A stretch of DNA of 64,000 bases from Cinnamomum chago (lineage: Eukaryota > Streptophyta > Magnoliopsida > Laurales > Lauraceae): the NCBI GenBank assembly GCA_038049695.1, contig CP142457.1, forward strand, positions 61,872,501 to 61,936,500. Reading direction: 5' to 3'. A program made the translations under genes and the position numbers. Position 1 is the stretch's first letter. Each line of letters starts with the position of its first letter. Under the pieces are notes generated by a model. That model was not told where the DNA came from. It saw only the letters and a program-made list of their open reading frames with translations, and ran no database searches. This document shows, one piece after another, positions 1 to 12,591 of the stretch.

Positions 1-767
1 CATGAATATCCACTGATCCATCTTCTGTGTACTGCCCCTCTACTCCCACCTGAATCAAAACAACTAATCCGTTAATCTAATGCAGCAATAGAACAGTTAG
101 GATCATTCAATGAAGCGCCATTTTTAAGGGATCTTATGGGCTGGGTCGGGCGAGGCAGAGGCATATCCAGGTCCAACTTTAGAAACACAGGCCCACATCC
201 AGGCCAAGCTCGATGATGTGGGCCTTAAATTTCAGGCACAACCCACCATTCTGTCAATCGGGCTGGGCTGGGTTAGGCCAAACTGGGCTTCTTATCAGTT
301 TTTCAGGCTTTTCAGCAATTGTTTGGAGATATTACTCAATAAATTACAAGCATTCCTTATTTTGGCCGGGCTGATCTTTGGGCTTTTTACCACTTAATCT
401 AAGCCTGGACCAAAATCAAATGGGGCCAGATCATATCTCCAAGCCTGGCCCACGAGCTCTCCTTCCATTTATAAGTTTGCCCGTAAAAAATGGATTCAGC
501 TAATTATCACTTTCCAAATCATCCATTACTGGCTCAGTTAATAATTGCATGTATGAGACCAAGAACATCCCGTCGTCTAAGCGATGACCACGCTCATGGG
601 CTGGCCAGAATGAGTATTGCATGCATTGGGTTGATTTTTGGGCTTTGCTTTTAGACCTGTGGGCTCAACCAAACCTTACAGCTCATCCCTGCTAGACTAT
701 TTTGGAAATCGGACTATGTAATGTTACTGGTGGCTGGACGTGGGCCTCATTTTCAGGTTCTTGGGCT
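1..767. other. Intergenic, no gene recognised
   Basis: No open frame with recognisable protein similarity. The stretch is rich in short GGGCTGGG and GGCCCA words, typical of degenerate plant intergenic DNA. Confidence 0.6.
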
Positions 768-954
768 ATCCCAGGGGTAGCTCAGTTGGCCTAAGACCAC
801 GGTTTGCATCCGGAGGTTGTAGGTTCGAAATTGCACTAACACACTAGGGCTATAGGAGAGTTTACCCGGCTTCCCTCTGGGCTATGAGGGATTAGTCCAG
901 CTCAAAGGGTTGACAACCATCCGATAGCACACAAAAAAAATTAAAAAATAAAAA
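768..954 (+). mobile_element. tRNA-derived SINE
   Basis: An RNA polymerase III promoter of tRNA type is visible. The A box TAGCTCAGTTGG lies at 778-789 and the B box GGTTCGAAATT at 822-832, 32 bp apart. The unit ends in an A-rich tail (932-954). The flanks GTTCTTGGGCT (757-767) and GTCCTTGGGTT (955-965) look like an 11-bp target duplication with two mismatches. It is not a working tRNA: the acceptor stem cannot be closed and the body continues about 100 bp past the B box. SINEs are non-coding and depend on LINE proteins in trans. Confidence 0.8.
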
Positions 955-1213
955 GTCCTTGGGTTGGATCGAGGCGATCTGGCAATCAGCAGCAATTTCA
1001 TCAATGGGTGGGCCCGGGGATTTTTGAAAGGTGCATATGATTGGCGGGGCCCATTTTAGTCTGTTAATCTATTCCCTGATAAGATAGATCTTGAATTATC
1101 CATTTAAATACTTGATCACGACTTAAATGCTGTTGAGATCCATTTAGGTGGTTAGACGGGTGATCCACTCCTTATGAGGAGGTGGGCCCTTTTTCCCCGG
1201 CTTAATAAGAGAT

Positions 1214-1285
1214 TTGAAACCATATAACACCCCGACAGTTAGGTAATCCTTGAAACCATATAACACTCCGACAGTTAGGTATTTC
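1214..1285. repeat. 36-bp tandem duplication
   Basis: Two copies of a 36-bp unit containing TGAAACCATATAACAC and CGACAGTTAGGTA, starting near 1215 and 1251, with few differences. No function is evident. Confidence 0.8.
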
Positions 1286-1305
1286 TAACAAGCTGCCCTT
1301 GAGAA

Positions 1306-1790
1306 TATTTTTTTTTTTGCGGTAATAGATGTATTTATTGAAAGTTTAGAAACGAGACAACATAAAGATGAGTAGATAGCGACCGTTCCTCAAGTAGCCT
1401 GAGGAAGGCTCTGAGGGATACACCAAAGTCCCTCGGTAACCGCCTACAGTATGAAGTTAAAACTATGATAAACATAAAACAGTAGCCGAACAGCCCTCTG
1501 CCTAGATGGCCGTTGTTGGAAAACTATCCACCAAGACGCCCTAAGAGGTGGGCATCCCGGTACTCGCTTCCTTGATCATCCGTGCGTAGATGAACTCGCC
1601 TCTCCCGCCTGAGGAGGTGTCGGGGATAGAAACTGAAGTTGCCTCCTCTCTCGCGCTTCCTTCGCCAGCCTGGTTCGCTTCTCCCTGCGGTAGGTAAAAG
1701 AAAGATCTGGTGTAGGAAGTAGCCCTGACCTTTTTCCATATTGATTTGCAAACAGATGTGGGGTGGCAAGTCTACAATCACTAGCTGACC
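1306..1790 (-). mobile_element. Possible LINE-like 3' fragment
   Basis: A T-run at about 1308-1318 is followed by sequence that, read on the minus strand, has an 85-codon open frame (1524-1781) rich in Arg. This is how the 3' end of a non-LTR retroelement with a poly-A tail would look on the opposite strand. No reverse transcriptase motif is present, so this is a weak call; an unrelated degenerate gene fragment is equally possible. Confidence 0.22.
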
Positions 1791-4700
1791 TTGATGGTGA
1801 AGTTGAATTGTTTATAAATTGAGGTGGTTATGGGGGCTACAAGATTCCTATTGAACTATATTGGAGTTGGGGCTGGGATGGTTTCTTTGTTTTTAAGGCC
1901 ATGACTCACTTGCCCCCCATAATTACAACCTATTATTAAATTTTTACATATTGTGAGAATAAACATCTTTCTAAAGTGTTTGATATTCATTTTATTCAAG
2001 TGAAAACTAGTTCTCGCCACGCTTTCATAAAAATTATTGGTGAGCTCACCTAGCAATCCAATCAAACCCTACCCAAATAAGGAACCCCAAGATCTTGAGG
2101 TTTGACATTCATCCGAATGTATTAAACTGTTGGATGGATGGAAGGTTATTTATTTATTTTTTTAAATATGAAGACGGTAAACTTGTGTGCCACGATGAAG
2201 CGGAATTAGGGACATAGGATTGGGGTAAAACTTGATACTTTGGGAGGTCCCATTTTCCATCCCGCTAGTCCCATTTCCTAATGGGACCCCTAGTTGGGCC
2301 CACATAAAGTTCTCAAGGTGACTATGGGAGAACATTTCTCAGCATTTTTAAATCATAAAGAATATGAGATGATCCCTATCAAAATATCCGTGATAGGACA
2401 AGTTGGGTTGGCGAGAGTGGGGTCGGGTATGATTCTCGCTTGTAACTTACTGTTATTCTCAAACTAGCACTAAACATCAAATTAATGATTTTGGGAGGGA
2501 TGCTGAACTTCATCATCACTCAATTGGAGCTTATTCGGGCGCGTTGGTGTATGGTGAATTTGGAATGTACCACCTCTAAAAGGTTTTGGATTGTACTAAA
2601 AGAAATAATTTTTCCTTTACAGAACTCAAACTCATGGTATCTTACACCCCAAATTGAGTCATTGGACATGGGAAGGAATCTCAAGAGCTATCTAGTTCAA
2701 AGAAATACATGAATGAATTTAAGGAGGATAAGAAGATGGTTAGAAACTATAACCAGAAGAATTCAAGTAACAAGCCTGAAACAGAACAAAAATAAATGAG
2801 AGGAGATGATGATGAATTGTAGAGAAATTTATACCTGGTAATCTAGTAAAGGCGTTGTTTCTTCTCTTTCGGTTTCCAACTGAGTTCCATTCTCCAGAGC
2901 TTCTTCTACACCCATCGAATCTGCTAACTGTCAAGCAAAGACTTTAGTTTCTTCTCTTTGCCCTGCACCTCCAAGCAAGCCTTTATTTAAAGCAAAAGTG
3001 AGAGACTTCCTGTAATTTAAAATCCGGGTGTTCTGTTACCAAACTGCCCTTGTGTTTAGATTGCAAGTGGTTTATCTTGAAGGTGTCAAAATGACTTAAA
3101 TGCCTTTCTCTTCTGAAGGATTTGTTCCTTATCTTTGGAAATACAGTGTCTTGACTACTCCTGACTCTCTAAGAAATGTACATGTGGCGACCATGCGATC
3201 CAAAGGTTTGCAGTGATGGGTTCAATTCAATGCACATGAGAAAGTACGATAGGTGTCATTCATCTCCAATTGGAAGGTTATAGTGACTAGGTGTAAATGT
3301 TTATCTTTCGATTTTCATCTCTAACAGAAAATTGTGGGACTTTAAGACCAGTACTCCGGATCCTCTGAGTTACTTTTATTCAGATAATTACTGAGTTGAA
3401 AGAGTGATAATCCACAGTGGGACCCAACTATTGGAAATTTGAGTGGGTCTAAGTGGACACCCTAGGATGATTGAATGGTTACGTAGCATATGTGAAAACT
3501 GGTTTTGCCGGGAAAAAAAACAATCTCTACCTCTATAAAAACACTTTTTAGTAGAATTATGAAAAAATTAGCTCATCTTTACTCTCTTTTGGGGAAAAAA
3601 AGAATCGCACCAAACTTAAAATTTATTCTATGGAAAACTGGACAACTTTATCTCGACCTTCGGTGGAAAACATGACTGCACAAATGAGCCCTTCTAATGC
3701 ATGAATTGTCCCCGAATTTTATATATTCGATAGAAATGAACCCTACAGTTGGAATAAGATTTAGGAATTTTTTCATATATAATGAATGAGAGCGTCTATT
3801 TAGAGTGACTCCGATTTCCGATCGATAGGCCCCACCGTGAAATTTCTGTCCTTTGTGTAACTATAGCTTCCAAGGCTATGGAATTGCATGCATCAGCCCG
3901 CACAGGTCCTTTTGTATTCAGACATCAGTCCATACAATGAATACACGCAGGAAAAGGGGTAGCTTTGTCATTTCAATTAGGTTATTTTGGTCGCTCAATT
4001 AGGTTTTTTTGGTCGCTTAATACAACTAAGAGTGAAGGCATTATTTAGATTCTAGGGCACATCTGATTTTCCATTCTACGCCAAGCAACCTAGTCTCCCC
4101 CTTTCAAGTAAACTCTTCAAAATATCCATGCTAGTTTCTGAGAGAAGATCAACATTTCTATTACATATAGTGGGGCTACACCATGTTCAATCTAAACCCT
4201 CCCTCTCACACCCATGGCCCACCCTGCCAAATGCAAATCTTGACCTTTTTAATACTTACTCAAACTATAATCCACATGGAAAATCTTCTCCGACGAGCAC
4301 ACATCCAGATCATCACCAAAGACGGAACCCTTCTAAATTTCATCAAGTCCCGCTTGATGAACAACACCGATGTAGCACGGGAAAAAAAATTCATCCAATG
4401 CAATATAGGATTGAGTTAAAAAAATAAACACATTTATGAATTCATAAAAATTGAGTTCTTAATTAGAGTAAAATCTGGCCAGCCCATGATGTACACGCTA
4501 ATACTCTCCCCATTTACATTACCCTCTGTGATTTGCATGGACGAAGGTGGGCCTCATGCATATTGATCTAAAAACGCAACCCAAGTTTTTTCAGCAATCT
4601 CCGGCATGACATTACTTGCAAGACACAACTCATACGATGAAGAAGAATTGGCAGACGCAACAACGCCTACAGGCACACCTGCCAGTTTGGCATGTGTGTT

Positions 4701-6539
4701 TGTGTTTCCCTACTCGATCATGAAATGGGGCACATGTGCAACAAATGAGTGAGCTTTGAAAAAATAAACCCTCTTTAGTGGGCATAGGCTACATAAACCT
4801 GCGACAGGCATGCACCAAGTAAGTGTAGGGTGGCACTCAAACACAAGATGCAAAGAGCAAGGCCCAATGCCTTATTTTCTTTCATGGCACTAATACTTGT
4901 AAGCTGAGTTTTGACTTTCTATTTATAAAAGTGGTTAAAAATGAAAAATCAAAGGTAAATATTAAAAAATCCACAAGGCTCTGCGTTCTCTTCTCTATTT
5001 CCCTTTTCATCACAATTATAAAGAGCCATGTTTTTAAAGATTCACATATTAATTTTCAATACAAAAATCATTGCTAGACTTTTCTTCTTCATTTGTCAGA
5101 GTTCTTTTAAGCTTTAAAGTGCAATAGTTCTTTTTCTTTAGTTTCTTTTTCTAATTTTTTTTTCCTGTGAAGGAGATTCATTTCAAACCCAGAAAAGAGA
5201 CAGAGCACATACAGTTCTTTTTCTATGTTAGACAGGACCAATTGATCAGAAAGAAAAAAAAAAAAAAAAAAACCCGTGTTATAAGAGGGAAGCAATCTGC
5301 AGTTTAGGAGAATTTATTGACGAACTACCTAGTATTATTTAGAGTTGAATTTGTTGGGTGGAACGGCAAAATCTAAGGATAAATCCACACAATCACAAGC
5401 AAAAAATCACCCTCTTATTAACCTCGAAACACAAGATAAACCCAGCAGAATCAAAGTCATTTTCGTCATAAGTGATCTAAAAGGATAACTTCGTTGCGAT
5501 GGCGACTAGAATTGTTCCTTTCTTATTCCAAGCAATGAGGAAACAATGCTTTAACTACGCAGCATCTTTTGACTACCTTTGTTAAATCTATGCTTCACGT
5601 TAAATGTTCACCTTTTGGAAGGAATGTCGAGATCGACACGTCTTGCTAATAAACCGTCGAAACTGATGAATAAGAGTAACAACGAAGACATCTCAACCTG
5701 TTGGGATTGGATCGGTTAATGGCCTGGGTTTTGAACAGGTCGATCTAGGCTTATTCGGTTGGAACACCAAACATTCAATTTTGTCAGTCAGGCTAACTCT
5801 TGTAATTGCTATGAAATGGAGACTTGAAGAGATTTAGAGGAATGATCCAGATTGTTCAAAGGGCTGGGCATGGGTTGGGTATATAGCCTTTCGGGCCACT
5901 GGGCTCGATCCATGCTGCAATTTTAAGTAGCCACATCAAGGAGAGTACATGGCAGTCTGCACAGAGCCTACTAGATTACAAGTGGAGGGTGTCGATCGGT
6001 CATCTGCAAAATACTACACCATATGACTTTTTTTTACCAAAGAATCCAAGATTCCAAAATCAACAATCAAAAGACAAATGAAATGTGAACTTCAAATCAT
6101 TGCCCTTGATATGTGACTTGAAAGAATTGGTTATGGGTAGATAGCTAATTCTCATCCACCACCATCGAAATCCCATCCCCATATCATATTCAATTGAGTT
6201 TGCAAAAAGGAATCCTAGGAATACTATGGTAAAATGGGTGCCAACAAATGGTTACTTCTATTTACCAAAAAGACAAATTGTTACTTCTTTGCCAAGTAAA
6301 ACCTGAATCAGCAAGGACTTTGGACCTTTGGTACTTTGTTCGCCGAAAGAAAGAAGGGCCACTGCCGGCCCACTGCACCATCTTGCATTGCGTGGCTCTT
6401 TATTCCTCCACTGTCCCGTGAGAAGATAAGAAAACATAAGTAACCCTTTCTTTCACCTAATCATCTCCCAGACCAAACTGAAATGGGTCTCATATTCAAA
6501 ACTCTCATGCTACCATGAAGTCTATTAAGAATTTTATTG
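1791..6539. other. Intergenic, no gene recognised
   Basis: No recognisable coding region. Short frames such as 2485-2712 and 4128-4427 have no family motif, codon pattern or splice context that I can support. A homopolymer A run lies near 5251-5270. Confidence 0.55.
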
Positions 6540-6822
6540 TGTTGGCTAATTCATGAGTTGGACAAAACTCTATGTCCATTTGAGTTGTAAACTTCGATTT
6601 TATTTTAGAATGGACTGTGGTTGAGCAGCAAAAGGAACTAAAGAGAAAATTGGAGAGTTTTGGAGCCTAGAAGCCAAAATCCAGAATGTTAGTTCGCTAT
6701 AGCGAACATAACTTTGCTAGAGCGAAGTTGCAACGAGGCCGGAACTAGAGGAGTAGGTCGCTATAGCAAGTGTGGTGGTGATGCCCAGTTGGATCTAGCT
6801 CTGAGTTTGAGTTCGAGATGTC
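6540..6822 (+). mobile_element. Left part of copia-like LTR remnant (outermost nest level)
   Basis: Begins TGTTGGCTAATTC, a copia-style LTR start. It contains an array of GTTCGCTATAGCGAAC-type palindromes and is cut off by the ATGTC-flanked solo LTR at 6823. The likely continuation is 23701 to about 24175, which has the T-rich, leader-like composition and the ...GGTTTTTTCCCCTGAATAGG... style common in the 3' half of plant copia LTRs. I found no convincing 5-bp target duplication for the joined piece (about 760 bp), so the outer boundaries are tentative. Confidence 0.45.
6692..6771. repeat. Palindrome array in the copia-like LTR
   Basis: A perfect 16-bp palindrome, GTTCGCTATAGCGAAC, lies at 6692-6707. 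A near-palindrome CTTTGCTAGAGCGAAG follows at 6712-6727 and a decayed copy GGTCGCTATAGCAAGT at 6756-6771. Start-to-start distances are 20 and 44 bp. Confidence 0.75.
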
Positions 6823-7332
6823 TGTGAGAACCCGACCCCTAATCTCTTGGATTAGTGTTGTTTTATTTGTGGATTAGTTCTTTTAGTGGGATTAGTATTT
6901 GTTGGGTTGAGTTTGTGAGCTAGAATGATTTTTCTTCTAGTTTTGGGCTTTTGAGTGCTTTGGTAGCTTGTGGGGCCCTTTGGGGGTTCCCTTTTCGGCT
7001 TTGCATTTTCTTGTGAGATTTTCCCGATTTGTTTCGTATCGTGTTTTTGGCCCGTTGCATTCATCTTGAGGAATCCTACAACTTTCATGTTGATCTCGTA
7101 TCCATTTGAGAACCCAAAAACCGATTTCTTGGCCTTGAGGGCAAAACAGTCATTGCACACCAAATCTGTACCCAAAACTTGATATTCTCGAAATCTGTGA
7201 AACATATACTTTTTGGAAACTAGATATTTCGACGATCATTTCTTCCTTCTTCGTCGAATCCATCCGAGGTCCCGAATTAGATGATTTCAGCCACCCAAGT
7301 TCTTTAAGTTGTGGGACCCATTCTCACTTGCT

Positions 7333-7340
7333 TATAAAAG
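7333..7340 (+). promoter_or_regulatory. TATA box of the solo LTR
   Basis: TATAAAAG lies 510 bp from the LTR start and is followed by a pyrimidine-rich leader (CTTCTCCTTCATTCACTCC), as expected for the U3/R junction of a plant LTR retrotransposon. Confidence 0.7.
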
Positions 7341-8200
7341 GAGACCCTTCTCCTTCATTCACTCCATTCACCATTGTTCCAGCTGAGCCTAGGGTTTTCC
7401 ATTGTGTTCTTCTTCTTCTCCTTGCTTCTTCATCTCCAAGCCACTCCAAGAGATCATCACTCAAGAAATGGAGATCACCATTCTCTTCTCCACCTTGCAA
7501 GCTTTACATAGATGCCATTAGAAGAGAAATCCACCAACATTGAAACCCTCATTGAGCTTGTTCTTCTCATTTGAAGGTCATCAAAGTAAGTGATTCTTCC
7601 CATCTTCTAGATTTGTAATCTTCTAGCCCTAGAGAAGCTCCACCTTGATTATTGGAAAGTTTCATTGTCATTTCATTGTTTAACCCATTTTAGGGTTGTT
7701 TTGGGGGTTTTTGTAGAGATTGTGGATCTTGAGCCTAAGAGGTGATTAGGAGCTTGATTTGCTTGATTAGAGTCAAAGGCAAGTGGATGAATGGATTGTT
7801 TTGATTATTAACATGTTTTGTGAGAAAATCTTGATTCATTCATGGTTTTGGTGATTTTAATAGTTGTCTTTAATATGATTAATATTGATTCAAGATGTGC
7901 TTATTGATGAGGTATTTCCCTCTTGTTCATACTTGGAAAATGTATGCATCATATTGTCAAGGTTTCAAATGATTTCACATGAATGAGTTTTCTCCACCTT
8001 GTGATTAATTGTGAATGGAAAGAATGGAAAGAATGGAAAGAGAGGAACTTGAAATGAGGAGCTCTTTAGCTCATGTTATTGTCTTGGAAACATGTATTTA
8101 AACCATCTTGTTTATGGTTCTTTGTGGTTGATTATATGTTGGAAGGAAAGGAAACAAAGAGGAAGAAAAATCAGCTTTCCCGGACCTGCTGTACCCAGGT

Positions 8201-8327
8201 CCGATCGATCGGATCTACAGGCCGATCGATCGGACTGTCAGTAACTGTAAGCCTTTTTGGGCCGATCGATCGGCCGATCGATCGGACCCTGTACATTCTG
8301 GTACAGAAATTTCGACCGATCGATCGG
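8201..8327. repeat. Array of five CCGATCGATCGG palindromes
   Basis: Five perfect copies of the 12-bp palindrome lie at 8201-8212, 8222-8233, 8262-8273, 8274-8285 and 8316-8327. Start spacings are 21, 40, 12 and 42 bp. The array is about 1.38 kb into the LTR, downstream of the TATA box, so it should be transcribed. Confidence 0.95.
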
Positions 8328-9234
8328 CCGAGTGAAATTTGATATTGTGTTTTTTTGGAAACCTTTGGGCCTTCTATGAGTCCTAGAGGTATATACCTTA
8401 GTGTTAAGACCAATTGTACCCTAATCTAAGGTCTCTAAGACTAGGGAACTAAAAGAAAAGAATGATGTTGATTTAGACACTAATTCTTGGTTCTAGGTGG
8501 GACCCCGACTACCCTTTTTGGACTGTTTGGACCATGTGTGAGAATGTCTTGAGCCGACACGCCTCACGGTTGGTTCGGTGGCATCGAAGTTCAATCCATT
8601 TCAATCTTGAACGGGATGGAATGACGCGATATCTTCTTTATATCTAAACACAAGTCTATTTCCTTGGTTATCGCTAATTCTATTCCTTTCGATGACTGAA
8701 TCGGTTACTCGATGTTTCCGGAGTAATGTCATGCCTAGGATGGACCGTTTATAATCTTGATTCTTGCTATTGTAATACCTAGTACTACCCATAAGCTCAT
8801 TTTAAGTTTGGAAAAAATAGTAAAAGTGCATAAGGAGCCCGGAATGTCTTTAAACTCAAGGAGTACCAAGTAATTGTTATAATCGGCATACGGGACCCCT
8901 ATTCACTTAAATAGATCTTGAAACCGATATTTTTACCCGAAATTGTTATAGTTCATTGTTTCACCTCTTTTCCCGAGATTTGCATTACATGACTTGTTTT
9001 CCCGAAAGCATTGAAGTTACACTAGTAACAGTTATTTGTCCCGACATGTATTGCCCGATATGAAATGTTAGTGTGCCCTTGAGCACCCCCGTCTTGCCCG
9101 TATATCTATTGTACTTGATTTACTTGCATTGTCTCGATTGTATTTGACCTATGAGTCGGCACCACTAAGCTTGGATAACCTTGTTGGTCTGATCCACCGA
9201 CTTGGAGATCCCCCTCTTGTCCCGCCAGCTGCAG

Positions 9235-9500
9235 CTTGGAACCCGCTACCTGGTTATTACCGTGGTCCCGTCCCGATACCCGGTTATTACCGTGGTCTTG
9301 GCCCGATACCGCAGATTGCTACTGTGGTCCCCGATGCCCGGCTCGCTACCGTGGTCCCGTATAGTATATGTATATGCATTCATGAGATCCCCTGTTTCTC
9401 TTCACCTCGAGTGACTGAGATCAGGGCCTAGTATATGTATATGTATTGATATGAGATCCCCTGTTTCTCCTCACCTCGAGTGACTGAGATCAGGGCCTAG
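9235..9500. repeat. Short tandem repeats in the solo LTR
   Basis: About four degenerate copies of a ~30-bp unit containing GGTTATTACCGTGGTC occupy 9235-9362. A ~68-bp unit containing GAGATCCCCTGTTTCTC and CGAGTGACTGAGATCAGGGC then occurs twice, up to 9500. Confidence 0.8.
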
Positions 9501-9709
9501 TTATTGCTCTATCGCTTTAGTGATAGAGGACTTAGCTTCGTGTGGTTGCCATCTTGCCAGTTCCCGATTCCTTGGATACCCGACATGTTTTATATTGTTT
9601 ACTTGCTTTCCGATAAATGATTCGTTTCCTTTATGAAAGTTGTTATTTAAACAAGTGCTAATATTCTCCAATGTAAATTCAGTTATTATTATATTGTTTT
9701 CTGTTCTTT

Positions 9710-10230
9710 GTACCCGCACATGTTTTAAATGGATGCCGGTTGGGTGAATACCCATGCTTTTACATATGTTTCAAACGATCGATGGTTTTACTAGATTTAT
9801 GTGATTACACATGTTTTAAATGAATACCCGAATTGTTAAATATCCGTGCCTTGTTTTAAATGACATTTGGCTGGTGAGATTCCTATGTTTATACCTATTT
9901 TACATGATACCCGATTTGTTTAAATATCCATACTTTGGAATAGGTTTAAACGAACATTAGTCTTGTCAGATTTCGTGGGTTACACCTGTTTTAAATGAAC
10001 ACCCGGTTTGTTAAATATCCGTATTTTCACATATGTTTCAAATGGACATTGGTTTTGCTAGACTGTTATGGATACCCGATTTGTTGTATACTTGTGTTTT
10101 ACTTAAGTTTAAATGAACGTGGTTTTACCAAACTTCCATATTCATACATGTTTTCCACGAACGCCCGATTGTCAAATATCTATGCTTTTATAGATGATGT
10201 AAATGAACATATGCTTTATTAGATCTTCCT
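9710..10230. repeat. Degenerate direct repeats in the solo LTR
   Basis: Five or six divergent copies of an 80-100-bp unit containing TGTTTTAAATGAA, ACCCGATTTGTTAAATATCC and a GGTTTTACTAGA-type segment. The repeat stops at the gypsy insertion site. Confidence 0.65.
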
Positions 10231-12394
10231 GTTTTAACCATGTTTGAAAAGTGTAACGCCCCAATTCCGGATACCGATATACTCGTTCGATTACCCGAAA
10301 TTGGCGCGCTACTCCCCGGAAAATCCGAGGACTTCCAAGATCGTAGGCCGCAGTGAGGTCCGATTAAAAACTTTTTGACCAAATAATGTTCAATGGTTAA
10401 AACTTGCGGAAGCATAACATTTGAAAAGAGCGGAAGCAATGGTATCATATATAATAAAGAAAAGCAGAACAGTGGTCTAATTAAAATAAGTCAATGTAAA
10501 TTTAAAGTTAATACATTTGATCTTTCTACCCTTCTCACAACAAGTTTCGCTCAAAACCCGAATAACAAAGTCACTCAATAACCCTGTATAAACTCGTCTC
10601 CGCCCTCCGGCTCGACGTCAGTGTCGGCCGGGCCCCATGCGTACTCTCCGGCTACAGGTGCCTCCACGAGGGCTAGAGCGTCGTCGGGAATATCTGGGTC
10701 AAGGCCTAAGCACCATAGAATGGGTCAGATCTAAACGATCTGGCAAGATACAGCATACTACTAACATAGCATATATATTTCAAAGGAAATAAAGACGGGT
10801 ACATAATTTAAATGAATAACAAGGAAAGAGAACTAGGCAATCGTGCATGTAAAGCATAAGGAATCAGTATAAGGAAAATCATCTACACAACTATAACTAA
10901 GTGGCACATTCACACGAGCTGGAATACCGCGGGATATTATGCCGCGGCCCTCCCATACTGAACACAGTCGCGGTGGGGAATCTAACCAGGGAATAACTAA
11001 TCCCGAATATCACTCATCAACTCATCATCTCATCACTCCAGATCGGCACGGTATGACACCTTGCCGTCTTAATCCACACAGCTCATCATGATAGCTCCTC
11101 AACACTCAACTAGCTCCTACCGAGGATGATCAGTCCACCGGCTGAGCTTAAATCAACCGAGTGAATGTTCATGCCGACTCGAGAATAACTCTAAGGTCTG
11201 TGTCTGTCTAGGCTTTGCCTTGCGTGAACAAGGTCCTAACAATACCTCTATAAGGTCCACACATCTCAATACAGACTCTGGATCTTATTCAAGATCCAGG
11301 CCCACTCGTTGGATCCATACCAAGGCCCATCAGTACATGGCCTGGTCTAAAACCGTCCAACGAGGCAACTAGTCCACTTACTACTGACAAACAGTTCCAT
11401 TATAATCCATATAACTTAACAGTCCAATAGAAACTATCTCTTCAAGCTAAAGGGTTCACATCACCACACTTAGGCCCAATAAGGGCCCGCCTAGACACAG
11501 ACACGGGTCAATGATCTCCGAAGTCACATCATCGGGTCACCTCTAGATACCCTAGGTTCAGGTCTTCCAATTATGTTTAATTAACAGTAAACAGCTAATC
11601 TAAAGATCTAAGAAAGACAGAACAATAATAAGGAAGTATAAACTTCAACATAGGAATCAATAGGGAAAAGCAACGGTCCAATCCTAGGTAAATGGGCCAC
11701 TTTAGGTTCGGGTCTATCTCCGGTAATTCGATCTCTAAACGATGTCATTAATGCCGTAAAATATTGTATTTGGTGCTTAGTTAGTTGAATGGCATCTATG
11801 ACAACTTTTAGAGGTCGAATCATCTTAGATTATCAACCAAAACTCTAAACAGTGGTCCCCGCGAGTCAAGGTTGAGCCACACCATTGACTCGGGCTTAGA
11901 TCACTGATAAACGTTCATTTGGATGGTCAATGGGCCCCACAACTGATCACATCTACTAAATGCTGAAAACTGGATAATCAAGGTTATCCAGGTGAACCTG
12001 ACGGGTTGTGAGCTCGGTTGATTTCCTGGCCTGGAAGATCAACCGAGTGCACTGGCTAATCTAAATCAGGCTTCCTGGACAACTCAATTCATTTCTATAG
12101 GCTTACAGCGTATCCGGTCAAACAACCTGGCCTGGATGATTGATCGCATACTCTGAACACCTTAGAAGATTTGATGATCCAGCTTTAAACATTATCTAAA
12201 GTAAATCTTAAGTATCAAGTCCATTTGGGTGTAAGGAGTCTGTGTTTTGATCGAATAACCAACTTTCAGTCACTTCCTGCACAAACAGCGTGAATCGGGT
12301 CAACCGGTGCGAGACCAGGTCAACCCGACTATTTGAAATGAAATTTGTGCAAGAAATGGCTAAGGGCCAGTTTTTCCAAGAAATCTCAGTGTGG

Positions 12395-12591
12395 CCGGTT
12401 AACCGGCCTGCATAGTCCGGTTAACCGGCTGCACTGCAGCAAGCCCCTGCAGAAGAAAATAACTGGGAGCTGCCATTTCTGTAATTTCAGTGTGGCCGGT
12501 TAACCGGCCTGCAAAGCCCGGTTAACCGGCTACACTGCCGGTTAACCGGCCTGCAAAGCCCGGTTAACCGGCTACACTGCCGGTTAACCGG
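12395..12591. repeat. Array of seven CCGGTTAACCGG palindromes (3' LTR)
   Basis: Perfect copies start at 12395, 12417, 12496, 12518, 12538, 12560 and 12580 (spacings 22, 79, 22, 20, 22, 20). Two copies sit inside the longer palindrome GGCCGGTTAACCGGCC. A 42-bp unit holding two palindromes is tandemly duplicated here and single in the 5' LTR. Confidence 0.97.

Larger units (their letters stand above)
6823..10251 (+). mobile_element. Left part of a ~4.08-kb solo LTR (gypsy-type)
   Basis: Starts TGTGAGAACCCGACC at 6823, directly after ATGTC (6818-6822). The other end, ...GGGGGCGTGACA, finishes at 23695 and is followed by ATGTC (23696-23700), giving a perfect 5-bp target duplication. With the inserted gypsy element and one AAAAG copy taken out, the LTR is 3429 + 651 = 4080 bp. 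There is no internal region, so it is a solo LTR left by LTR-LTR recombination. Its ends (TGTGAG...GCGTGACA) resemble those of the nested chromovirus (TGTGAGGTCC...GGGCGTTACA), which suggests the same broad lineage but a different family. Confidence 0.92.

Noticed and set aside
771..840. Functional tRNA gene
   Set aside because: A and B boxes are present, but no acceptor or anticodon stems close and the unit ends in an A-rich tail, so SINE is the better call.
8201..8327. CRISPR-like or satellite array
   Set aside because: Units are 12-bp palindromes with variable short gaps inside a plant LTR; neither the repeat/spacer structure nor the host fits CRISPR.
8073..8413. Arg/Ser-rich frames with repeated SIGRSIG
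   Set aside because: The repeat is just the CCGATCGATCGG palindrome array read as protein on either strand.
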